A DNA stretch of 20,619 nucleotides from SIG653 sp045577455 (GCA_045577455.1 JAZNIJ010000020.1:1-20619); one strand, 5' to 3'. Numbered from the stretch's first letter, positions 7,896 to 16,457 are shown. The notes: generated from the letters alone by a model not told the origin. Numbers and translations are program-made.

Positions 7896-8627
7896 ATGAG
7901 AGAAAACTTTGATTATATTGTCAGGATATTTCCGGCACTTTATGAAGGGCTTAAAGTATCTTTGCATATTTTCATTTTTACAATCGTTTTCTCGATTCCG
8001 TTAGGACTGCCCCTTGCTTTAGGTAGTATAACAAAAATATTACCTATAAGATGGTTATGCCGTCTTTATATCCTTGTTTTCAGAGGAACTCCTCTGATGC
8101 TTCAGCTTTTCTTTTTCTATTTTTTCCTTCCCATAACTTGCGGAATAACACTTGATGCTATACCCACTGCTATTTTGACTTTCGTTTTGAATTATGCTGC
8201 ATATTTTGCAGAGATTTATCGTGGCGGTATAGAAAGCATTGATAACGGTCAACATCAAGCAGCTAAATCTTTAGGAATATCAAAAATCAGAACAATGTTT
8301 GGTATAATAATTCCTCAGGCAGTTAAACGAGTTTTGCCACCAATCGCCAATGAAACAATAACTCTTGTAAAAGATACATCTCTCGTTTATGTAATTGGTG
8401 TTGGCGAACTTATGAAAGCAGCAAAAGGTGCTGTAAACCGTGACCAAAAGCTATGGGCATATGCAATTGCGGCGTTGATATATTTACTTCTCACCCTTTT
8501 GCTGACAATGCTTTTTAAAGCTCTTGAAAAATACTTTTCAAGAAATGAGGAACAGGGGAGACAAAAACATGGAAAGAAACATTTTGAAAAATTCTTCAAT
8601 AAATTCATTTCAAGAAAAAGAAAATGA
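7896..8627 (+). CDS. Amino acid ABC transporter permease (HisM/GlnP family)
   Basis: Inner-membrane channel subunit, 243 residues, with about five hydrophobic segments. The cytoplasmic coupling loop that contacts the ATPase is present: EIYRGGIESI followed by QHQAAKSLG near residues 108-128. GAGGGG lies eight to nine bases before ATG 7896. A single permease implies a homodimer. The C-terminal tail (about 25 residues) is unusually basic, rich in Lys, Arg and Phe, and its DNA is shared with the start of the ATPase gene in another frame. Confidence 0.93.
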   Translation: MRENFDYIVRIFPALYEGLKVSLHIFIFTIVFSIPLGLPLALGSITKILPIRWLCRLYILVFRGTPLMLQLFFFYFFLPITCGITLDAIPTAILTFVLNYAAYFAEIYRGGIESIDNGQHQAAKSLGISKIRTMFGIIIPQAVKRVLPPIANETITLVKDTSLVYVIGVGELMKAAKGAVNRDQKLWAYAIAALIYLLLTLLLTMLFKALEKYFSRNEEQGRQKHGKKHFEKFFNKFISRKRK

Positions 8628-9423
8628 ATCAACAATCAATAGCTTCAACAATAATGTTGAAAATGTTCTTATAATGGAGAACATACATAAAAATTATGAA
8701 GATAATCATGTTGTTAAGGGCGTTGACCTTTATATAAATAAAGGGGAAACAATCTCTATAATTGGCCCTTCGGGTTCTGGAAAAAGTACACTTTTAAGAT
8801 GTATCAATAACCTTGAAAGAATCCAGCATGGAAGAATAATAATTGGTGGAGAAGAACTTTGTTATACAGATACAAAGGGTAAGGTTATATATGCTCCCGA
8901 TAGCGTATGCAGACGCATATGTCTTAAGACGGGTATGATTTTCCAACATTTTAATCTGTTTCCACATATGACTTGTTTGAAAAATATATATTATTCTCCT
9001 GTTCATGTTAAAGGAGTTCCCAAAAAAGTTGCTATTGAAAAGGCAAGAGAGCTTTTAAATATGGTAGGTTTGGGAGATAAAGAGCAAGCATATCCCGACC
9101 AACTTTCAGGCGGTCAAAAGCAAAGAGTTGCAATTGCAAGGGGGCTAGCAATGGAACCCGACCTTATGCTTTTTGATGAGCCAACAAGTGCCCTTGATCC
9201 TGAAATAACAGGCGAAGTTTTATCAGTTATGCGCGACCTTGCAAAAAATAAAGTTACTATGATAGTTGTTTCTCATGAAATGGGTTTTGCTAAGGAAGTT
9301 GCAGATAGAGTTGTCTTTATGGATGATGGAATTATTGTTGAACAAGGCGACCCTATATCTATTTTTGAAAATCCTCAAAGCGAGCGTTTGAAAACTTTTC
9401 TTGGCTCAATGCTTAGAGCTTAA
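8569..9423 (+). CDS. Amino acid ABC transporter ATP-binding protein (GlnQ/HisP family)
   Basis: Energises the importer. Walker A is GPSGSGKST (residues 66-74), with Q-loop (FQHFNLFPH), signature LSGGQKQR, Walker B LMLFDEPTSALD and the switch His in VSHEMG. The start is ATG 8569, preceded by GGGGAG at 8555-8560. That gives a 35-residue Asn/Ser/Glu-rich N-terminal extension before the normal family start (Met36 at 8674, which has no ribosome binding site). The first 59 bases overlap the permease in a different frame, pointing to translational coupling. A hairpin follows at 9458. Confidence 0.95.
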   Translation: MERNILKNSSINSFQEKENESTINSFNNNVENVLIMENIHKNYEDNHVVKGVDLYINKGETISIIGPSGSGKSTLLRCINNLERIQHGRIIIGGEELCYTDTKGKVIYAPDSVCRRICLKTGMIFQHFNLFPHMTCLKNIYYSPVHVKGVPKKVAIEKARELLNMVGLGDKEQAYPDQLSGGQKQRVAIARGLAMEPDLMLFDEPTSALDPEITGEVLSVMRDLAKNKVTMIVVSHEMGFAKEVADRVVFMDDGIIVEQGDPISIFENPQSERLKTFLGSMLRA

Positions 9424-9457
9424 TTCTTGTTTTTAACGGTCGAATATTAAATATAAA

Positions 9458-9495
9458 AAACGGTGCATTTTCTTTTGAACGAGAATGCACCGTTT
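9458..9495. terminator. Long hairpin terminator, best oriented for the minus strand
   Basis: A 15-bp stem (9458-9472 with 9481-9495, one mismatch-tolerant G-U pair) and an eight-base loop. On the plus strand it is followed by a poor T-run, whereas on the minus strand the stem is followed by six Ts. It can end the ABC operon but seems built for a minus-strand gene, matching the decayed remnant at 9543. Confidence 0.8.
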
Positions 9496-9542
9496 GTATT
9501 GTATTAGTTTATGTTTGCTAATAATTATATATAATATGGAAA

Positions 9543-9641
9543 CTATCTTGCTTTAATAAGAGTAACAGCAATGTTATCCTTGTCACTATTTTCAATGATT
9601 CTGCAAAAAAGTATAACAAAGTTTTTTAGCTGATATGAGTT
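9543..9641 (-). pseudogene. C-terminal remnant of a PP2C-type Ser/Thr phosphatase
   Basis: Reading the minus strand, 32 codons end in TAG at 9543-9545. The peptide contains RIIENSDKDNIAVTLIK, which closely matches the last strand of PP2C phosphatases (the usual GSxDNITVVVV, whose Asp binds metal). The frame is closed upstream by TAA at 9642-9644. A second minus-strand frame, open up to about 9755, includes SKELCKQL, which would fit the preceding helix if a frameshift is allowed. There is no room for the rest of a 240-residue domain, so this is a truncated remnant. The minus-oriented terminator at 9458 supports a former gene here. The family match is from memory, not a search. Confidence 0.5.
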
Positions 9642-9902
9642 TTAATTGTTTACATAATTCTTTAGATAAAATTGAAAAGATAAAAAATTTTTTCGTTGTT
9701 TGAACGAATTTTTCCTGTATTGAAAAGTAATGCAGCTTTTGTATTCTTATTTTATAATATCATTTTTTCAAGAGTAAGTTTAGTAAAATGTACAAAAAAT
9801 ATATATAAATTGCAATTTAAGGATATGATTTTTTTAAATTCTCTTTTTTAATTTTATTGTTGTAATTAACTAAAAAATAAAAACTAAATATACTTAAATA
9901 TG
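9642..9902. other. AT-rich intergenic DNA without a clear gene
   Basis: Very AT-rich, with many A and T runs. Apart from possible frameshifted phosphatase remnant up to about 9755 on the minus strand, I see no open frame, hairpin or repeat that I can support. Confidence 0.5.
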
Positions 9903-9931
9903 TTGACTTAAGTAATTCATTGTGGTAAAAT
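9903..9931 (+). promoter_or_regulatory. Promoter for the dockerin phosphoesterase gene
   Basis: TTGACT at 9903-9908, 17 bases, TAAAAT at 9926-9931; predicted start near 9938, about 30 bases before the ATG. Confidence 0.68.
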
Positions 9932-9968
9932 TAGTTCAAACGATTTAAAAAAATCGGAGTGGAGCGAT

Positions 9969-12900
9969 ATGTGCAAAAAAATCTTGTCATTTATACTTAC
10001 TCTTTTTATTGTTTTTTCTACTTTATCTTCATTTTTTACAGAATTGACCCATGCTTTGAATACAGATTCAATTTCTCCTATTATCAGTGGCACAACAGCA
10101 AATAAATATTTCAGAGCAAAACCTGCTGTTTTTGAAACGGGTGATGGTTATGCTGTAATTTGGGCAACTAATTTTGTTGGCATTAGCTATATCACTTATA
10201 CTTATAATGGGGTTAAGTATACTGTTTATGACCAAAAAAATGGTATCGCTCGTACAGATGATACTGTTCATGTCGTTAAAGTGCCTCATGAGCATCTTTC
10301 AAATAATACCTATACAGTTTTTACAAAAGAAGTAACAAAGCAGACAGATGTATCATTTACTTTTGGAGTTACCGTTTCTGCTGGTCCCATCTATTTGAAG
10401 GGATATAGCGGAAATGATGATGTTAAATTTCTTTTTTTAACAGATGTTCATGCGAATCTTCAAGATGCCAAAAAAGTGTCAAAGTTTTTCACAGAAGATC
10501 CGGATATGATTGTCTTTAATGGCGACATTGTTGGTGAGATTCAAACAAAAGATCAAATGGTAGAAACAGTTTTTGCAATCCCGGGTGAAATCAGTGGGGG
10601 AAGATATCCTGTTATTTATTGCAGAGGTAATCATGAAACAAGAGGGCGTTATGCTTCTATGCTTCTTGATTATTTTCCAACTAAAACAGGAGAGTTTTAT
10701 TTTGATTTTGAATATGGTCCGCTTCATGGAATCGTTATAGATACAGGTGAGGATAAGGATGATGGGCATGTAGAATATGGTGGACTTGTAAATTATAAAG
10801 AGTATCACGAAAAGCAGGAAGTATGGCTTCGCACATTACGAAAGAGCAATTCAGCCATGTATACATTTGGAATATATCATATACCAAATATATCAAATCT
10901 GGCAAATGGCATTAACCTGACTGATTCAATGTCTCATCTTGGAATTCAATTTGCAATATCGGGGCATAATCATGTTTATTCATATATTGCTTCAGGAACT
11001 TATAATAATATCTTTTATTCAACATATATATGTGGTGGCCCTGTTTCTTCGGGATATGTAGGAACTTTTATAACATTCACAGGAAATAATGTTAAAATTA
11101 AATCTATTAACACTTCCGGTACAGTTGTTCAGGATAGAATTTCTCCACTTTCAAACTATTTAGGCGAAATACCTTCTTCTGCAACATCAGAAAATGGTCT
11201 TAATCAACAAACAACTGTAAATACAACTTCCGGCATTAAATTTACCGCTTATCCTTCCGTATTTGAAACGGGGGGAGATTGGTATAATATCCTTTGGGCA
11301 ACTGATGTATCATCTGTTGGGTATGTTCAGTACACATATAACGGGAAAACTTATCAGGTGTTTGATGAAGCAGGCGGTTACAGGCGTTCATATGATACTG
11401 TTCATACTGTTAGAGTTCCAAAGGAACATTTGAAAAATAACAAGTATTCAGTTGCATCTTTTCATATGGATGTTCACGAACCTTATACTTTTAAGCGTGG
11501 TGCATCGATTGTAAGCCAAACATTTATTTTTGAAGACAGAAGTAATGATAAAGCTTTAAGCATTGTAGCTATTCCCGATATCAAGGCAACTTCTGCAAAC
11601 TGCGAAAGAATAACCAAAGCCAAAAATGCTGTAAACGCTTTGGGTACTTCGCCTGCATTGATTGTTTTTGGTGGAGATAATGCAGAAGGAATTGAAACCA
11701 AAGAACGATTTGTTGGTTTTCTTTCTGCTGCAAGTACCATATCGGGTGGTATTCATCCAATTGTCTTTTCGCGAGGCAATGCAGAATGTCGTGGTGCATT
11801 CGCGTCTAATTTAATCAGATATTTACCAACTGTAACAGGGGAGTTCTATTTCTCTTTTGAAATGGGTGGATATACATTTGTTAATTTAGATACTGGTGAA
11901 GACAAGCAGGATTCACATATAGAATACGGTGGCCATGTTTTCTTCGCTTCTCAAAGAGAAAAGCAAACACAATTTATCAATTCTCTTGAAAAGGGTAAAA
12001 TCGTAGTTTTAAATCATATTTCAATCCTTGGAAATTATTTTGATTGTAATTGGGAAGCTATTCTTGATGAGAAGGGTGCAATTCTTAATATTTCTGGTCA
12101 TAACAGAAGTTTTAGTATAAATAACAGGGCTGTATATAATGTTGTTTGTGGAGGATATAATGTTTCAACTAACGAAACAGTTGCAACATCTTTCATATTG
12201 TCCGATAACTATGCTTTCATAACGGCAGCAAACAACAATGGAAAAACTATCTATACAGATACGGTTGATTTAACAATCGGAAAATCACTTTCCATAAAGT
12301 CAACAGAGCCACCATTGGTTGATGGCAAATATATTATATCATCTCCAGAGCATCTTATGTGGCTTTCGTTAAATACAAAATCAACAAATAGTTTTTCTGA
12401 TAAAACATTTGTTTTAAATAACGATATAGACCTTATGCTTTTCCCTTTTAATCCAATAGGTGGTAATGATGCTGTTTTAAGAGATGATAATACAACAAGC
12501 AATGCTTTTTCAGGGACTTTTGATGGAAATGGATATTCTATAAAGAATCTTAATATCAGAAGCAACAATAACAATGTTGGATTGTTCGGATTCCTTCGTA
12601 ACGGAACTGTGAAAAATTTAACTATTGAAAGTGGCGTTGTTAAAGGAAGTTCATATACAGGAGGTATCGCCGGATTTAATTATGGCGGTATCATTGAAGA
12701 ATGTTATAATTTTTCTACTGTATACTCACTTTCGGGATATAAAATCGGTGGACTTGTTGGATTCAATGCATATGCTGCAAGTATTAAACGCTCAGCAAAC
12801 TTTGGAAATGTTTTAGCATATGGTAAAGATGGTATTGTTGGCGGTATTGCAGGTCAATCGTTTACCCTTATGAATAATAATATTTCTGATTCTTATAATC

Positions 12901-13685
12901 GCGGAAATGTTTTTGGGCAGACGGGAAGTGTATCTGCCGGTGGTATTCTTGGATTTGGCGGAAATACAAAGTGTACCATTGTAAACTGCTATAATGCAGC
13001 GTCTGTAAATTCTCTTGGCGGTGGCGGAAATATTATGTCTCATTATAATAATGCAGGACAAATATATTTTGAAAATGTGTATTTCTCTTCGGGATATAAC
13101 GGCATTTCAACAGCATTTAATAAAACAAACGACTGGTCAACTTCCGTAGGAAAGGGAAATATTTCACCAACAGAGCGGTCAAAAATGCAAAGTAATAACA
13201 TGGCTGAAATATTAAATAAAGATGTGTTTATTTATATTGAGGGATTAAATGATAACTATCCTGTACATCTTTCTTTCGCCAAAACTCTTTTTAAGATAGT
13301 GTTAGTAGAAGACAGCGGATTAAAAATAGAAAATGGTGTTATTTTAGGAGAAAAAGCTGGTTGTGATAAAGGCCTATTTAGAAAAAAAATTGCAAATAAA
13401 GATGGTATAACAATATCTTATGTTGGCACAGGTGGTGTTGTTGAGTTAAGAAATAACGATTTATTGCTTGATAGCGCAGTGATTATGATTAAAGGCGATA
13501 TAGATGGCGATGGTGCTGTATCATCAACCGATTATTTAAACATCAAAAGTGCTTTTGTTGGCAATATTTCTCTTGAGGGAGTTTATTTTATGGCAGCCGA
13601 TATCGACGAAAATAATACAATAGACACAACTGATTATATGAGAATAAAATCATATTTCTTTGGTGAATATCAATTGTTCAATTAA
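9969..13685 (+). CDS. Secreted tandem metallophosphoesterase, GLUG-repeat and dockerin protein
   Basis: A 1238-residue secreted protein. Order: signal peptide (1-29, likely cut after THA); a purple-acid-phosphatase N-terminal/Fn3-like beta domain (about 45-140); metallophosphoesterase copy 1 (about 150-385); a second beta domain (about 423-515) and phosphoesterase copy 2 (about 530-765); a GLUG-type beta-helix region (about 784-1050); and a type I dockerin (about 1176-1235) with two calcium loops starting D1177 and D1211. Copy 1 has every family motif: D159-x-H161, G185-D186, G220-N-H222-E, H304 and G-H333-N-H335. Copy 2 has D537-x-K539, G569-D570, G603-N-A605-E, H683 and G-H711-N-R713, so it is probably inactive. 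The dockerin implies docking to a cohesin-bearing scaffold. Start supported by GGAGTGGAG at 9956-9964. Substrate unknown; a phosphate or nucleotide ester is only a family-based guess. Confidence 0.92.
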   Translation: MCKKILSFILTLFIVFSTLSSFFTELTHALNTDSISPIISGTTANKYFRAKPAVFETGDGYAVIWATNFVGISYITYTYNGVKYTVYDQKNGIARTDDTVHVVKVPHEHLSNNTYTVFTKEVTKQTDVSFTFGVTVSAGPIYLKGYSGNDDVKFLFLTDVHANLQDAKKVSKFFTEDPDMIVFNGDIVGEIQTKDQMVETVFAIPGEISGGRYPVIYCRGNHETRGRYASMLLDYFPTKTGEFYFDFEYGPLHGIVIDTGEDKDDGHVEYGGLVNYKEYHEKQEVWLRTLRKSNSAMYTFGIYHIPNISNLANGINLTDSMSHLGIQFAISGHNHVYSYIASGTYNNIFYSTYICGGPVSSGYVGTFITFTGNNVKIKSINTSGTVVQDRISPLSNYLGEIPSSATSENGLNQQTTVNTTSGIKFTAYPSVFETGGDWYNILWATDVSSVGYVQYTYNGKTYQVFDEAGGYRRSYDTVHTVRVPKEHLKNNKYSVASFHMDVHEPYTFKRGASIVSQTFIFEDRSNDKALSIVAIPDIKATSANCERITKAKNAVNALGTSPALIVFGGDNAEGIETKERFVGFLSAASTISGGIHPIVFSRGNAECRGAFASNLIRYLPTVTGEFYFSFEMGGYTFVNLDTGEDKQDSHIEYGGHVFFASQREKQTQFINSLEKGKIVVLNHISILGNYFDCNWEAILDEKGAILNISGHNRSFSINNRAVYNVVCGGYNVSTNETVATSFILSDNYAFITAANNNGKTIYTDTVDLTIGKSLSIKSTEPPLVDGKYIISSPEHLMWLSLNTKSTNSFSDKTFVLNNDIDLMLFPFNPIGGNDAVLRDDNTTSNAFSGTFDGNGYSIKNLNIRSNNNNVGLFGFLRNGTVKNLTIESGVVKGSSYTGGIAGFNYGGIIEECYNFSTVYSLSGYKIGGLVGFNAYAASIKRSANFGNVLAYGKDGIVGGIAGQSFTLMNNNISDSYNRGNVFGQTGSVSAGGILGFGGNTKCTIVNCYNAASVNSLGGGGNIMSHYNNAGQIYFENVYFSSGYNGISTAFNKTNDWSTSVGKGNISPTERSKMQSNNMAEILNKDVFIYIEGLNDNYPVHLSFAKTLFKIVLVEDSGLKIENGVILGEKAGCDKGLFRKKIANKDGITISYVGTGGVVELRNNDLLLDSAVIMIKGDIDGDGAVSSTDYLNIKSAFVGNISLEGVYFMAADIDENNTIDTTDYMRIKSYFFGEYQLFN

Positions 13686-13702
13686 GGTTAAAGGTATAAT
13701 AT

Positions 13703-14635
13703 ATGAAGAAAGTCGGAAAAGTAATTTTGATATTTGTAATCAGCATAATATTATTGATTACAATTATAGTAATTGCTTTAAATGTTGCAAAGCATTTCAT
13801 ATACAGTGAATATTATGATTGCAAAACCTATATATGTGAAAATCCAGGGCTTGGTGACGGTTTTGTATGTCAAGGTATATTTGCGTATGAAAAAGAAGAT
13901 AAAATCATTATCTCGGGTTATATGACAAACAGTGGAGCAAGCCGTATATACGTTACAGATTCCGATAACAATGATTATTATGTTTCAACATATAAAAACG
14001 GTGAAAAGTTTACAGGTCACTTGGGTGGAATTTGTTATGCCGATAATACCGTTTATGCTGCCAGTGAAAAGAGAGTATATTCATTTTCTATAGATGCATT
14101 GCTTAAAGCAGAAAACGGAGATATCGTTGAAATAGGAGAAGGAGTTGAAGTAAATAATAATGCTTCTTTTATCTATTCAGATGATACATTTATTTATGTT
14201 GGAGAATTTAATGATGGCGGAAAATATAAAACTTTCCATACATACGAAACAAATGAAGGGGAACATAATGCAATTATCTCTGTATACTCGAAAGATAATT
14301 TGAAAAATCCCGTAAGGATTTATTCAATCAGAGATAGAGTTCAGGGCGTATGCTTCACTCCTAACGGTAAAGTTGTGCTTTCGACATCTTTTGGTTTATC
14401 AAGCAGTTATTATTATGTGTATAATAAAGCTGAAGCAGTTGATTCTGGTTTTACTTTGGATGGTGTGCCTGTTTATTATCTTGATAACTGTGTAAAAAAG
14501 ATAAAAGGACCTGCTATGGCAGAAGGACTTGATTATTACGATGGTAGAGTTATAACTTTAACCGAAAGTGCATCAAACAAGTATATTTTCGGAAAACTCT
14601 TTTTTGCAAATGATATAATTGGTTTGTCTATATAA
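13703..14635 (+). CDS. Membrane-anchored extracellular protein of unknown function, possibly beta-propeller
   Basis: I do not recognise the family with certainty. The 310-residue protein has one N-terminal hydrophobic segment (about 7-29) preceded by two lysines, so it is likely anchored with the bulk outside. The rest is rich in beta-strand patterns: repeated short units such as DKIIISGYM, NTVYAASEKRVYSF, DTFIYVGEF and GKVVLSTSFG, each a hydrophobic pair of strands ending in Gly or Ser, as in propeller blades. No catalytic motif is visible. It starts 17 bases after the dockerin protein with AAAGG at 13690-13694 and no terminator between, so it is almost certainly co-transcribed and probably works with it at the cell surface. 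Confidence 0.75.
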   Translation: MKKVGKVILIFVISIILLITIIVIALNVAKHFIYSEYYDCKTYICENPGLGDGFVCQGIFAYEKEDKIIISGYMTNSGASRIYVTDSDNNDYYVSTYKNGEKFTGHLGGICYADNTVYAASEKRVYSFSIDALLKAENGDIVEIGEGVEVNNNASFIYSDDTFIYVGEFNDGGKYKTFHTYETNEGEHNAIISVYSKDNLKNPVRIYSIRDRVQGVCFTPNGKVVLSTSFGLSSSYYYVYNKAEAVDSGFTLDGVPVYYLDNCVKKIKGPAMAEGLDYYDGRVITLTESASNKYIFGKLFFANDIIGLSI

Positions 14636-14677
14636 TTTTTGAAACATTATATCTGAATTAACAGAGAAGGTAAATAT

Positions 14678-15544
14678 ATGAGAATTGCAACTCAAACGAG
14701 TTATTTAGGTCAGCTTTTAGGTGATGTTGAAGCAATAAGGATTTTGGCAAGAGTGGGATATCAAGGAATTGATTATTCTATGTTTTATATGAACGATGCA
14801 AACTGTCCTTTGCATGGTGATGATTATATGGAACATATAAAGAAAATTAAAGCAGTTGCAAATGAACATAATATTCCATTCACTCAAGGTCATGCATATT
14901 TTCCTTTTTATATAGAAAATAATCAAGAATTCAATAAATATGCTATGGAATATAGCATTCGATCAATAAAAATTGCTTCTTTTCTCGGAATAAAAGAATT
15001 AACAATGCATCCTGTACAATTCTCGGAAAATCAAGATGAACGCAATTTGGAGTTTTTTGCATCATTTATTCCATATCTTAAAGATTGTAATGTTAAAATT
15101 GCAATAGAAAATGTTTTTGGAAACAATAGGTCAAAATTATGCAGTGATCCTCAAACGCTTAATATGTATGTTGACGAACTTAACAAACTTGGAAATTATT
15201 TTGTTGCTTTGGTTGATGTCGGTCATGCGGAATATGTTGGGTTGAAAGCCGCTGATTTTATAAGGGATGTTGGTCATGACAGACTAAAGGGACTTCATAT
15301 TCAAGATAGCAACGGTATAAGAGACCTTCACCAGCTTCCGTTCACTCAAAAGTTTAATTGGAATGATATTATGAAAGCCCTTGCAGATATTGATTATACA
15401 GGTGATTTGACCTTTGAAGCCGATAAGTTTTTAAGATTGTTTCCTGCAGAGATGGTGGAAGATGCATCTCGATTTATGTTTAAGGTTGGGGAACAGCTTG
15501 TAAGAATGTTTGAAAGGTTCAAATCGGAAAGCAGAAATAGTTGA
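14678..15544 (+). CDS. Sugar phosphate isomerase/epimerase-like TIM-barrel protein, second paralogue
   Basis: A 288-residue cytosolic TIM-barrel protein, a divergent paralogue of the gene at 194. Expected metal ligands are E144 (AIENVF), D180 and H183 (VDVGH), H207 (LHIQD) and E247 (TFEAD). The shared DxHQxPF and EADxFL blocks place both proteins in the same subfamily. AGAGAAGG lies upstream of ATG 14678. It begins 42 bases after the membrane-anchored protein with no clear terminator, so it may be the third gene of the dockerin operon. Cytosolic sugar isomerisation beside a secreted phosphoesterase would fit processing of an imported product, but that is inference. Confidence 0.88.
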   Translation: MRIATQTSYLGQLLGDVEAIRILARVGYQGIDYSMFYMNDANCPLHGDDYMEHIKKIKAVANEHNIPFTQGHAYFPFYIENNQEFNKYAMEYSIRSIKIASFLGIKELTMHPVQFSENQDERNLEFFASFIPYLKDCNVKIAIENVFGNNRSKLCSDPQTLNMYVDELNKLGNYFVALVDVGHAEYVGLKAADFIRDVGHDRLKGLHIQDSNGIRDLHQLPFTQKFNWNDIMKALADIDYTGDLTFEADKFLRLFPAEMVEDASRFMFKVGEQLVRMFERFKSESRNS

Positions 15545-15631
15545 AAGCTTATTATATAATAATCTTTTTGAGGCAAAAAAGTGTAATTTTCCAAACTTGA
15601 AACTTTTTGAAATGCATTATTCGTTAAAAAA

Positions 15632-15660
15632 ATAAAACGGTGATTTATACACCGTTTTAT
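15632..15660. terminator. Bidirectional terminator between converging genes
   Basis: An 11-bp perfect stem (15632-15642 with 15650-15660) and seven-base loop. The minus strand has the longer T-run, so it serves the HAD gene best, while plus-strand transcripts from the isomerase also meet it. Confidence 0.82.
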
Positions 15661-15670
15661 CTGAAAAATA

Positions 15671-16231
15671 CTATTTTTTCCATTGGGAAAGTTTTCCTTT
15701 TGTAACTAAATAGCTTTCTTTTGCTATTAGTGCCATCGGAGTATCGGAATATGAATCAGAATAAAATTTTTCAACAGTTTCATTTGGATAATATTTTCTG
15801 AATCTAATAACTTTTTCTTCCCCTGAACAGTTTACTCCTGTAAATTTACCTGTTTTAGGATTGATATCAGAAGCAATGTAGTTTTTAATACCAAGGCGTT
15901 TGCAGGCGGGCTCAATTAAAAATAGTGGTGAGGCAGAAATAACCAAATCATCTTCTTTTTGCACATTTTGATACCAACCGTATGATTTGTGAATATTCTT
16001 ATCCCAAAATTTTTCAACCAACTCCTCGGTATTTTTAATATGCTTAAGGTATGAAAAAACTATCTCTTTAAACCCTGTTATAGTTTTTTTACCTCTTTTC
16101 CAGCTTATATATCCAAACAACATACTAAATAAGTTTTTAGCAATATAGGGCTTTTTTTTTAGACAGTAGAAAAAAAAGTCCGTCGAGCAATCTGTGATAT
16201 TTATTGTTTTATCAAAATCGTATACGTTCAT
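15671..16231 (-). CDS. HAD superfamily phosphatase, subfamily IB (SerB-like)
   Basis: A 186-residue cytosolic phosphohydrolase. HAD motif I is D5-F-D7-K-T at the extreme N-terminus, with D5 as nucleophile and D7 as acid/base; motif II is S99 in ISASP; motif III Lys is K140 (GEEK); motif IV is D159/D163 (YSDSYSD). The helical cap between residues about 15 and 85 is rich in aromatic and basic residues, as in subfamily IB. AAGGA precedes the ATG on the minus strand. It converges with the isomerase at 14678. Family members act on phosphoserine, lipid head groups or other small phosphates; the substrate here is unknown. Confidence 0.87.
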   Translation of the reverse strand: MNVYDFDKTINITDCSTDFFFYCLKKKPYIAKNLFSMLFGYISWKRGKKTITGFKEIVFSYLKHIKNTEELVEKFWDKNIHKSYGWYQNVQKEDDLVISASPLFLIEPACKRLGIKNYIASDINPKTGKFTGVNCSGEEKVIRFRKYYPNETVEKFYSDSYSDTPMALIAKESYLVTKGKLSQWKK

Positions 16232-16457
16232 TTATTTTTCCTTTCGAGGTGTTTTATGATTAAAGTCAGTATTGAATTTCCATCTATTGCATTTTAAAAT
16301 CTAAGGAATTCAAAAATTCTTTAGCATTGGTGTTGTATATACATCCTGTGCATAAGTATGCATATAAGAGTGGTTGCTGGTGTGCCGTTAAGCTCGCTTA
16401 TAAAATTACAGCCCTTAAAAAGTTATTTAAATAAAGATAGTAAAGAAGGATTAAGCT

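Noticed and set aside
16303..16322. Eight-base AT-rich hairpin between the HAD and peptidase genes
   Set aside because: Weak stem, no T-run in a useful position, and lies in a divergent region where no terminator is needed.
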